Shown: positions 54,840-64,000 of the stretch, one piece after another
Position numbering within the stretch: position 1 is the first letter of the stretch
How the letters are laid out: the number at the start of each line of letters is the position of its first letter
NCBI GenBank assembly: GCA_944548615.1
Contig: OX155980.1
Coordinates: 543,926 to 607,925, forward strand
DNA: 64,000 bases
Reading direction: 5' to 3'
From: Micropterix aruncella
Lineage: Eukaryota > Arthropoda > Insecta > Lepidoptera > Micropterigidae
Notes under the pieces: model-generated
Told to the model about the DNA's origin: nothing
What the model saw: only the letters and a program-made list of their open reading frames with translations
Databases searched by the model: none
Program-made: the position numbers and the translations under genes

Positions 54840-55485
54840 CCAAGAAATTCTTGGCGTGACACAACCGATTTTTATGTCATTTGGCCTGCCCAACTCACGG
54901 TTCAACTCCCATCCGGTTTCCTGCTCGAAAAGGGACTTCTGCCACGGCTGTAAACTTCAGTCGGAGGCGGTTTCGATCAGAAGATTGCGGATTCGGGTGA
55001 ACACCTTGGACGAAACCGGGCAGTTTGCGCACCAGGGGGTGTCAGCCACGTTTACGTTTTCCGGCTATTAACCGGGTGAGGGGGGGGGGGGCAGGAGACA
55101 TATGTTTCCTAGAAAGCGGGGGTAGTTGTCGACTTGACGTCATCTATCTTGAAACAATCCGTTAGCCACCCAGTCCCGAGTGACCATGTCTCGGTCCGCA
55201 ATAAATTTAGGCTTGTAGAGACCGCGCAAGCGACTTCGAACCTGAGACCAGATAGGTTGATGGAGAAATCCAGTCAAATATGGTAGTAGGGGCGTGAAGT
55301 CGGCCCGTTGGGTTCACTTTCCAGTGTTAAGGGTCCAGCAGTAAGGCGCTGGACTCTTACGGGCGATAGAAACCATTACTGGACTCCTACTTAGACGTCT
55401 TCACGTTCATTCCATGGGATTTAGAACGATCTGATATCGTTAGAGCGTCCTGGGGTGCAGGTTCGCCCGTTATGTTAACACCCCC
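54840..55485 (+). repeat. GC-rich repeat unit, diverged
   Basis: CCCAACTCACGGTTCAACTC, GACCGCGCAAGCGACTTCGA, AGTAAGGCGCTGGACTCTTA and CAGGTTCGCCCGTTATGTT follow the family order. It includes a G-run near 55081. Confidence 0.8.
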
Positions 55486-55559
55486 CAGATGAATGAAGAG
55501 AATTTGTCTTATGAAATATCTATTTTAATATATATTAATATTATTAATAAAAAATATAT

Positions 55560-56144
55560 GTGTGGCACTCGGGGACTGCCACGGTAAAGCTATTGCATAG
55601 CATTTTAAACAACTTATGCAATTATAATTATTTATTTATTTTATTTTTTCTGATATCAGATAACTGCGCTCTATCGGAAAACGTTGAAATTATTCCGAAT
55701 CATTTGCGGCTGCGGAAGCAAATGATTCGGAATAATTTAAACATCTTTCGATAGAGCGCCGCGCACGATTTTTTTATTCAATAAAGCAAAAAAACCGAAT
55801 TATTCGCAAAAATTCGTAGATAAAAAGATAGATAATTAAATTATCTTTAAAACGGTGCAGGTTTCATAATAATACGCCAGGTAGTATTTGCGTAGTAGTC
55901 GTTTTTGTGTTCGATTAGACCTAATTTCACAAATTAATTACACTATGTAATATAAACAAAATCTAAAATATTCAAAGCTAAGAATATTAGGAAAATGTTC
56001 TTGTTTAACATATATTTTTTTCGAATCGTAAACAGTACTCGTTTAGACGTAATTATCAGTTTAAAATCATTAATTTTCGTTAAGAAATTTCTTCATTCGG
56101 TCGCCGCGCTGGCCTAGCCCGCGATAAAAGCTATGCAATAGCTT
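55560..56144 (+). repeat. Hairpin-ended repeat, full copy (585 bp)
   Basis: The left end is GTGTGGCACTCGGGGACTGC and the right end is the AAGCTAT-GCA-ATAGCTT hairpin. It is flanked by AAAAAATAT on the left and AAAAAT on the right. The internal palindrome around AATCATTTGCGGCTGCGGAA is intact. Confidence 0.92.
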
Positions 56145-56150
56145 AAAAAT

Positions 56151-56328
56151 TTTTAGGTTCACCTTTTTTTATTCTAGTACATAGATATTTCATCGGTTTA
56201 TTTTGTAAATTTATAGATATTTCTTTCAATACAGAGCTTTCGTATTGCCTTAATTTTATCTTACGAGTATTTGTTTTCGTTAGGGTCAATGCCTGCAGTC
56301 CATAAATCATTGTTTCCGCTATAACCAT
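56151..56328 (-). pseudogene. Possible LINE/RT C-terminal scrap
   Basis: The minus frame reads VIAETMIYGLQALTLTKTNT and KIKLRQYESSVLKEI. This resembles the ...TYG..TW.LT...KL...Q..MER segment of insect endonuclease/RT proteins. Only about 50 residues remain. Confidence 0.45.
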
Positions 56329-57917
56329 TATGTATATTTATCTTATAATAAGAACTTTCTTGTACCTCACATTCGTGTTCAATGTTCATATTATAGAGCA
56401 GACCTATTCACGTTCACTGGTACTACTGTTGCTGCTCAATTAAATTTATCAAACATGTTGATATTAACAATTTCAATCCGTTCGGTTCTAGTGTTTTGAC
56501 GCTATCGATGGCAACCACGCAGTAGCCCGATAATCCCTAAAATAGCTCCAAAATCACACCCGGCCGTCAGCGTATATCACTTGGGATTACACTCTCTGGT
56601 GTAGTCTCTAACCAGTCTAACCGCTGCGATTCAAACAACAGCTTACTCATAGGGCCAATTCACTAAAGCGAACGAGTTACAAACTACGTAATACGAAGCA
56701 ATTACGATTCGGCAAGATAATGCTATTTTGCTAATGTCTTGTTCTGTGTATGATCTTAAATTTATCGTCTTAAATTTACGCCCGATTCACGAATACAAAT
56801 ATTTTTATCATCATATATATGAATATGAACCAACATCAAGCTGGCTTATGGTGCATTTAGACGTATGACAAGTTCAAGGGTGTATTCTTTAAATCAAGAA
56901 ACAATTAAACAGCTTAAGAATGTGCCATATTGCTTATAATCTATGGAACATCTATTGTTTACAATTTCATATTTACTTTCGGAGTGTTGTATGTATTTTT
57001 AGTTTATTGATTACTAACTGCCTAATCTACCTATATAGTGACCGGGCATGTGGCCCTTAATGACAAGCCTTCCGTCTTTGTGGTTTAACTTTTCTCACCT
57101 TCTCTTCTAATGCTCAGGCCTGAGACAATTCCGGACTGAATTTATACTTAGTCAATTTCTCAAAAGCTTCGAAGGTTTAGAAACCAATAAACAAGCATAA
57201 CACTGGGTTTGTCGTTCCAATGTTGGCAGTCATATGTTGGATTCTTTCTTGATTTATGTTTAAGGGTAATTTCGTGAGTTATAATTGATTGTGATGGGCA
57301 ATCTGCTGACAATCACTGATATTTATAGTTGTTCATGGAACTTGAGCTGATACGTATGCATCTTGAGCCATAGTTGTTTACGGTGGTAGAACCCATCGGC
57401 CGATCCAATAGACTTTTCGGCTTCAAATACGTTTCACCTACGGAGTGAAATTACATTGAAAAAAATAAACCTCTATATTACACGGAAATACGCATGTTTC
57501 AAAAAGGACTACGTATATAACATATACTGTGGTCCGGACGTATGTATCAACATGACGCGTGACGGTTTAGTTTATATGTCACAGGCATTGTAACCACACC
57601 GCATATTCATTACGACGCACAACGAGATCTTGATTTTACCATGACAGCGTGTTATTACATACGTAAGGTTATAGTCAGTTACAAAAATCATGTTAAAGCT
57701 ACGTTATACCGTTATTTTCGTATTACCCGCACGGAGCATGGTGAAACATATAATCGAGTAATATAGTTTCAACAAAATGCAATTCAACAACCTTACGTTT
57801 AAAACATCAATATTCTTTATAAAACCGTATTAACAAAACGGCATTGTAGGAAGAATTCTAATATTTTTCTCATTATAGTAGGTACCTTATTATAGTATAG
57901 TATAGTTTCTTATTATA
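56329..57917. other. No gene recognised
   Basis: AT-rich sequence with scattered GC-richer phrases. No domain-bearing frame and no repeat that I can match within the window. Confidence 0.4.
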
Positions 57918-58075
57918 GTCCACCCTAGAACGGGCTAGTCCTAGTTGGGTGACAGAAACAAATAAGCAAAAGGTTAAGGTTTTGTCATTCGGTTCCTGTT
58001 ATTTTTATAAGCTAATCAATGTTTCATAGTAATTAATTCTTAAATAAATAAAAATAAAAAATAAAAATAAATAGT
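57918..58075 (+). mobile_element. LINE 3' end (same family as 18497-19164)
   Basis: CCACCCTAGAACGGGCTAGT, GACAGAAACAAATAAGCAAA and AATGTTTCATAGTAATTAAT match 19010-19140 closely. An AAATA/AAAAT tail follows. Confidence 0.85.
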
Positions 58076-58179
58076 ACCTACTCGTCAGTGCTGTGTCGAA
58101 TCATGAGGCGGAGACAATGAAAGCTTTGGACCCCAAAGTTAGAACTCTATTGTCCATTCACGCTAAATTTGAACTCAAT

Positions 58180-58600
58180 TACAGCTAACATGAGGTACAG
58201 GCCGCGCAAGCGACCTCGAATCCTTGACCATACTGGAGGGCGGAGAAATCCTCCCAAAACTGGTAGAAAGGGGGCGAGGTCGACCACATTGATCTCACTA
58301 CCCATTGCCTCGCGGTAAGGTGTTGGACTCTTACGGGCTTGTTGGCGAAGTTTAACTGAGGACTGTGTTTGTTCCTATGTCCCTGCGTTGACTTCATGGG
58401 AGAGAGCATTATATGTTATCATTAAAATTTCTTGGGGTGGCGGGTTCATAGTAGTGGACAACTGTCAATGTCGTATGGGCTGTTGGCGTAATTAAACTTT
58501 GTAATATGTTTGTCTTTAAGTCTCAGCGTTCACTCCATGGCAGAGACGATGGCATAATGTCGTTATAACTCCCTTAGAAGGGGAGTCAACTTTCAATGGA
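58180..58600 (+). repeat. GC-rich repeat, two partial units
   Basis: GGCCGCGCAAGCGACCTCGA and CGCGGTAAGGTGTTGGACTC are followed by two successive endings (TTCATGGGAGAGAGCATTAT and CTCCATGGCAGAGACGATGG). Confidence 0.75.
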
Positions 58601-58682
58601 CTTGTACAATAACTGAACTTGCCGTTAGAAGTACTTCGATACTAGTCACATTTCGATACATATTTCACGCGTCTTTTCTTCT

Positions 58683-58930
58683 TCTTCTTCTTCATCAGCG
58701 CGCATTCGCCCACCGTTGGGCATACGCCTCTCCAATCACTCTCCATCCGGATCGGTTGTCCGTTTCCCTCATCCAGACAGGTCCAGCTGTCTCCTTGATG
58801 TCATAAGGTTGTACTGTTCATCATGATTCGAGGTATTTAGCCCGATACCCGCCACGTCGGCCACACGTCTTGGCGAGCTCCACACTTTCAGGAAAATATT
58901 TCCATTTCCTAGGCTTGTGGCAACCTGGTC
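58683..58930 (-). mobile_element. LINE 3' end with GAA-repeat tail
   Basis: On the minus strand the sequence encodes a fragment (SSPRRVADVAGIGLNTSNHD, EQYNLMTSRRQ) and then GAGGCGTATGCCCAACGGTG. It ends in GAAGAAGAAGAAGAA, a 3' end common in moth and butterfly non-LTR elements of the RTE type. The coding part upstream is missing. Confidence 0.6.
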
Positions 58931-59978
58931 GGGTTGCTTAACCGCCGGATTTCGCTATATTCGCTAAATTTATTATTTAATTATTATTTATTGTTGAGAA
59001 AATTTCAGAATATATGTTGACGCTTAGAATTTAAATTTCGAATTTTTCTCGCGTCTAACAAAAGTCAAATAAAATTTGTATGTTACGCCTTATCTGTGAC
59101 GCTGATGTTTTAAAGCATTGGAGCTGATGTGATCGTTTCCATTAGATAGATGGATGAAATTAATAAATTGAGGTTAAATCATGACAATGGTGTGGTGTCT
59201 AATGATCGCCGGAATGATGATTAATTCAATTATGATTAATGACGATACGTGACAATGCACCTTATTGGGGGGTAAGCGCTCTTGCCTCGCTTTTATCTGT
59301 TTACCTTCACGCCCGAGGGTGAGAGCAAATAATAATAACGATAGCTGAAACGGACCCGCGATACTCATAACTAACACTGCGGTAGGTGCATATGGTCTGT
59401 TTTTAACGTGTGACGTCATAACGCCAGTAAATCGCTAACTGCAGAAAGAGAAGCTTTGTCACTTTGTCGAAACGTGTTTTTACTTTCCCACAAAATGCGC
59501 AGTTTTACAATCGATATATTTATTTATTTTATTTTATTGGAATTATCAAATTAACCATTTACAATAATTATAATATTAAAACAAATGGCAAAAACTTTCC
59601 TCTTTCATTCATTGGCTAGTGCTGCCCAACTGGAATATACTCGTTCCAGGGCAAGCAATTTATATTTTTACATTTAAAGCGAGGGTCGATGAACCAACCA
59701 AACACAATAATAATTATTATTATTAAAAAATATATATATAATAATAATTTTTTTATAAAAAATTACAATATTATATAGGAAATAAAAATACTAAATACAT
59801 TAGAATACACATATACACACATACATACTATAAACACAATATATGTTAAGTCAACTTCAACTTATTCTACTACATCGATCATGGCATGGATAGATAAACG
59901 CTCTTCTTGCAACAGCCATTTATTTATTTTGCTTTAAAAAAAAAGACAGTTGGGGCTGGTTTTTATGTCACTGCTTAA
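58931..59978. other. No gene; LINE tail-like sequence 59515-59710
   Basis: At 59515 a TATTTATTTATTTTATTTTA run, followed by AATTATCAAATTAACC and GTTCCAGGGCAAGC, looks like the reverse complement of a LINE 3' end. The rest is AT-rich without a gene. Confidence 0.4.
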
Positions 59979-60809
59979 TCTTAATATATATAAATTACGT
60001 GTCACGTTGTTTGTCCGCGATGGACTCCTAAACTACTTAACCGATTTGAATCAAATTTGCACACAATGTGCAGTTTGATCCAACTTGAAAGATAGGATAG
60101 CTTACGTCTTAATTTATAGTCGCGATATTATTTTATTGCAATGTCTATTATTTGACATTCGCAATTATCTGTTAGTTCCAAACGATTTTAACAGATGGCG
60201 TTATCTATTGAGTAATCCATAGATGGCGCTGCTATGTTAAACTTACAAACGTCATAGTCGGCCAAGCGTTATTCTTAATTCAAAATATTGTGAAGGTAAT
60301 ACAGTGAAATTATTCCTGCTTTTTAATTATTTGTGCTTCATTGTTCAAAACTCTTTAATTAAAATATATACATGTAAGTATTATCACATAGTTATAAAAG
60401 TGGAATAACTGCAGTATAGGAACCTCTCTCCAATTTTTTTCATTTTAATGCTAAATCTGGAAGAAAATTGTGTCGGTCGCTATAAATAAGCGAGATATAG
60501 GCATTCAAAGTTTAAATTTTAAAAACAGGCCAAAATAATATAATATAAAAATGGATGGTGGTATATCTGTATGCCCGTCTGTCCGAGTTTAATAGACTCC
60601 GAAACCGTTTGACCGATCACCATGAAAGTTGGCATATATATGTATTTTTTAATGGTTAAGGTTTTTATATATATCCGCTTTGTTGCAACTTTCAACTAGA
60701 CGGCGCTGCAGCACACCAACTTCTATACTGCTCAACCGATCGCCATGAAAATTGGTATGCATTGGTATTTGAGAACAGATATAACACGGGCAACGCCGGG
60801 TAATACCAC
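59979..60809 (+). mobile_element. Helitron-like element, 3' end unclear
   Basis: It starts TCTTAATATATATAAATTAC after an A, then CGTGTCACGTTGTTTGTCCG. Its last part has ACACGGGCAACGCCGGGTAA, a Helitron-type 3' hairpin region, but no CTAG is seen. The next copy begins immediately. Confidence 0.6.
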
Positions 60810-60810
60810 T

Positions 60811-61702
60811 CGTATATATATATAAATTACGTGTCACGTTGTTTGTCCGCGATGGACTCCTAAACTACTTAACCGATTTGAATCAAATTTGCACACCGTG
60901 TGCAGTTTGATCCAACTTGAAAGATAGGATAGCTTACATCTTAATTTATAGTCGCAATATTATTTTATTGCACATTATTTGTCTATTATTTGACATTCAC
61001 AATTATCTGTTAGCTTTAAACGATTTTAACAGATGGCGATATCTGTTGACTGGATTGAGTAAGTAATCAATAAATGCCATCAAACGTGTTATATAAGCTA
61101 CAAGACAACCACATCCTTCCATTACAGGCATATTCAAAGCTAAGGCATTGGGGCGATTTTACACGGTACATCCAAAGCAACGTGAGTGATTCTATTTACG
61201 TTTGTTATTGATGAATGTTCCCGGACCAACGTCTTTTGAATTTCTGCGAACAGTTGGTCGAGTATTCAATACATACCAAGATGCATGTCGTGAACTGCAA
61301 TTGCTAGAAAACGATAACCATTGGGACTTAACGCTTGCTGATGTTGCGTTGACATCAACGCCCAATAACATTCGTCAGTTGTTTGCAATTATTTTGACGA
61401 CATGTTATCCATCGCAAGCACAAACTTTGTGGGAAAAATATAAAAATATAAAAAATATAAATCCCAATCCAGTGCCAATCGTTTTCGTCTTCGTTCGCAA
61501 ATAATAATTTCATTGTATTAAGGGGTTACGGTAGTAGAAAATCTGTCCTTGAGTTCGCCATATTTTTGTACAAATGGCATCTATGTAAAAAAGCATGGTG
61601 GTCCCCATGAATGATGTTCTCCTACCGTTCCTCTTAAATAGTTTACTACAATATAATATAACAAAAACCTTAGCCACAGCAACGCGTGGCCGGGTCTGCT
61701 AG
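60811..61702 (+). mobile_element. Helitron carrying a helicase fragment
   Basis: It shares its first ~230 bp with 59979. It ends with the hairpin GCCAC...GTGGC and then CGGGTCTGCTAG (CTAG 61699-61702) before T. The interior contains a helicase pseudogene at 61136-61504. It is non-autonomous because Rep and most of the helicase are missing. Confidence 0.85.
61136..61504 (+). pseudogene. Helitron helicase fragment
   Basis: The frame reads RFYTVHPKQRE, a TGA stop (61187-61189), then FYLRLLLMNVPGPTSFEFLR, LLENDNHWDLTLADVAL and IRQLFAIILTTCYPSQAQTL. This is the segment linking the Rep and helicase parts of Helitron proteins, with the stop where Cys is usual. About 110 residues of a ~1,400-residue protein remain. 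Confidence 0.85.
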
Positions 61703-62555
61703 TTTATTATAAACTCTTGTAGCTATGAAATAGTAGTATCGCTGTCCGATGTGATCCCATAGATGGGCCTTTCGCGCTCGAAAATCACCCCTTCAAAACC
61801 ACTACTGAAAGCCGGTCAGTAGTAGTTTGGTCGCAGTCCGCTGGCAGACAGCCGACCGTTTCGGGTGTGTAGCTGCCGCGAAGAATATTGGCGCGCTATT
61901 CTCTCGCATACTGTTTAATTTATTGCTCTCTCTATCATATGATTTACGAGCAAAGGGTATGTGGAGACAACTTATTTGTATCTCAGGGCATATCTAGTTA
62001 ATATATCGATGAGTTTTACGAAGCATTTATTTCATTAACTTATTTCATACTTCAGATTTTAAAATTCAACCATGGTTATATTAGGGAAAATTATGGGACA
62101 TTTTGATTTATCTCAATCCCATGCAACCCAAGGCCCGTCACACATCTAACTAGGCTTACGCCTGTACATAGATGTGCGATTAACGACGCAATGTGGATTG
62201 CGAGCTGACGTAAACCCCCCCCCCCCCCCCCTTCCCCCCGCGATTAATCCCTCAACCCCTCCTTCCCTTCCTGCAAAACTACCCTATCCACCTCGCCATA
62301 TCCCCCCTCTCAACCCCCCCCACCCTAAAGTGATTGTGTCAAGTGACTATGTTTAAAAAAAAAAAAAAAAATAATTCATTTAACAAATTAAACTACGCAC
62401 CAATTCGTTGAGATTTAATATAAACTTGAATATATTTTTTTAGTTATTTTAAGTACATACTCATGTTTTAAATAGGCATTAAATATTAGTAGAAGCATTA
62501 AAATAGTAAAAGTAACAGAATAAATAAAAAACAAAAACAATCAATATATACAATG
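61703..62555. other. No gene; poly-C tract 62215-62231 and A-run 62356-62371
   Basis: The Pro-rich frame at 62174-62356 is a by-product of C-rich simple sequence. The rest is unassigned. Confidence 0.45.
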
Positions 62556-63300
62556 CTATAATAATATTATAAAGAGGTAAAGTTTGTGATGTTGTAGGAA
62601 GTAATCTCTGTATCTACTAAACCGATTTAAAAAATTATTTTACCAATAGAAAGCCACGTTATTTGTAAGTGTCATAGGCTATACATTAATCAGAAAAATT
62701 AAAAGATTTTTTCGTGGTAGTCGGATTTGCAAAGTAAGTCGGAGAAAAAACGACCGAACGAAAACGTTTCTAACTAACGCTGCCTTGACGATAAGAGATA
62801 TATGATTAAGTTCTAGAGAAAAGTTGTAGAGCTTGATAATGCCTACAAAAAGTCAGCGACAGCATTTGTCTAACTTTTATATTTAAGTCACAAAAAGTAG
62901 AATTTTATATTTAAAAAAAAAATTAAATCGTTAGGTCATGTTTATTGGTCATATTATCAATAATTATGAATTCTTATCAAAATAAGTAAATTTATTGTCT
63001 CAAGTGTTTAAAACAAAAGACTTTTCCCTTTTACTGCATAAATAGTTAAAGAGAAATGCGACATAGGTATGGAACCTATGTGCACTCACAAATATGACAC
63101 TCACAAGAAGACACTCACAAATAACGGTAATATAGTCAAATTGGCATGCAAATACATACATACATATGCAGTCAAAATATAACCCTTCTTTTGGCAGTCA
63201 GGAAATAAATCATAGCAGTCAGTACTAACCGAACCACACTCATAATTTCATCACTAGTATAAAGTTTTACCGCCCAACGAAGTGGGCACGGGTCAGCTAG
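62556..63300 (+). mobile_element. Non-autonomous Helitron, 745 bp
   Basis: The 5' end (TATAATAATATTATAAAGAG) is slightly degraded. The 3' end has the GCCCA-ACGAAG-TGGGC hairpin and ACGGGTCAGCTAG before T. It is uninterrupted and serves as the reference for the split copy at 50591-54450. Frames at its 3' end (63172-63372 minus) are shared with 54178-54471 and are repeat frames. Confidence 0.88.
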
Positions 63301-64000
63301 TTCTAACATAAAAAGGTAGCACAATAAACATACCTTGGCGATATGTAGGCTCGATGACAGCAAAAGTAGCATATTTTAGTATATTTGTATTATTTCGGTG
63401 GTATTCAAGTGGTTTTCTTAAATGACGTAGTATTTTCTTAAATACTAAATATTCCAACCAAAATTTAACAACGTGATTTTGGCCGAACAATGCATCTGTA
63501 TACCGAATTTCAAGCCTCTAACTGCATTATTTCGAGATTTAAGTATGACTGGCGCGCTCTCTGTTGGACCGATTTAAACTACAAGTCTCGCCATGACCGA
63601 ATTATACCTGCTTGCCAAATTTCAGCTCAATCGGATAAAGCGTTTAGGCGCTATCGTGGAGTAACATACACACACACACAGACAGGCATACATATTCACA
63701 GACAGACTTCAGTCTGGAAATGGTCCCAATCGTCTCAAGGGGTATCAAAATAGATATTTGATCATTTTAAAGCATTCACAACACTTAAAATTCACAACAC
63801 TATGTGCAGGAAAAGTAAAATGGAGTTAATGTTGAAATAAAAAATAAAAAAAACATGATATTTACGAGTAGGTACCTATTTAAAGTTAATACTTTAATAA
63901 TTATAATAGTTTTATTTGACGTCTTTCATAGATATAATATTTTAAACAAATTAAACTACAATTTAAAGTTCAGTCTTCGTTCCAAAACGCCCCAAATCCA
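63301..64000. other. No gene; dispersed-repeat-like sequence with CA run
   Basis: CCAAATTTCAGCTCAATCGG through GGAGTAACATACACACACAC with CAGACAG repeats (63620-63710) looks like the end of a dispersed insect repeat. No coding region is recognised. Confidence 0.4.

Overview
The window is eukaryotic, AT-rich DNA packed with transposable elements. It most resembles an insect, and probably a lepidopteran, genome. The reasons are short Helitrons that start TC...ACTAATATTATAAA and end in a hairpin plus CTAG, many 5'-truncated LINEs with AAATA-type tails, piggyBac-like TTAA miniature elements, and a Penelope-like element. I found no ordinary single-copy host gene. Almost every long reading frame belongs to a mobile element or is a shadow of one. 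The density, nesting and age mix of the elements would suit heterochromatin or a sex chromosome, but that is inference.

Layout. 0-10 kb holds one end of a hairpin-ended repeat, GC-rich repeat units, a 700-bp TTAA element and a recent LINE on the minus strand. 10-14 kb holds a decayed LINE with three in-frame stops, a LINE tail with an 11-bp target duplication, a short TTAA element and (TA)n arrays. 14.3-16.2 kb is a near-perfect 1.9-kb palindrome made of two head-to-head Penelope GIY-YIG ends. 17-24 kb holds tandem GC-rich repeats, LINE scraps, a 5S-rRNA-like copy and a full hairpin-ended repeat. 26.07-28.56 kb is an intact-looking 2.49-kb DNA transposon with perfect 41-bp terminal inverted repeats and a two-exon, 586-residue DUF7869-like gene. 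29-38 kb holds LINE remnants, a tandem pair of 5S-like units, a MITE, two small Helitrons and another TTAA element. 38.8-41.8 kb is a LINE split by a recent LINE copy. 42.4-44.1 kb is a reverse-strand cluster of GC-rich units. 44.2-47.7 kb is a DNA transposon with roughly 500-bp inverted repeats around a broken gene with a cysteine-rich CXC tail. 50.6-54.5 kb is a Helitron split by about 3 kb of DNA that carries an OTU-protease gene, a 26-bp minisatellite and two copies of the hairpin-ended repeat. 55-64 kb holds another full hairpin-ended repeat, LINE ends, and Helitrons, one with a helicase fragment.

The elements do not form a pathway. They are layers of insertion, and the nesting gives relative ages. 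The strongest candidates for something little described are the 26-28.6 kb transposon, the 44-47.7 kb long-TIR element, and the OTU-bearing composite at 51-54 kb. All sequence comparisons here were made by eye inside the window, and no database was searched.
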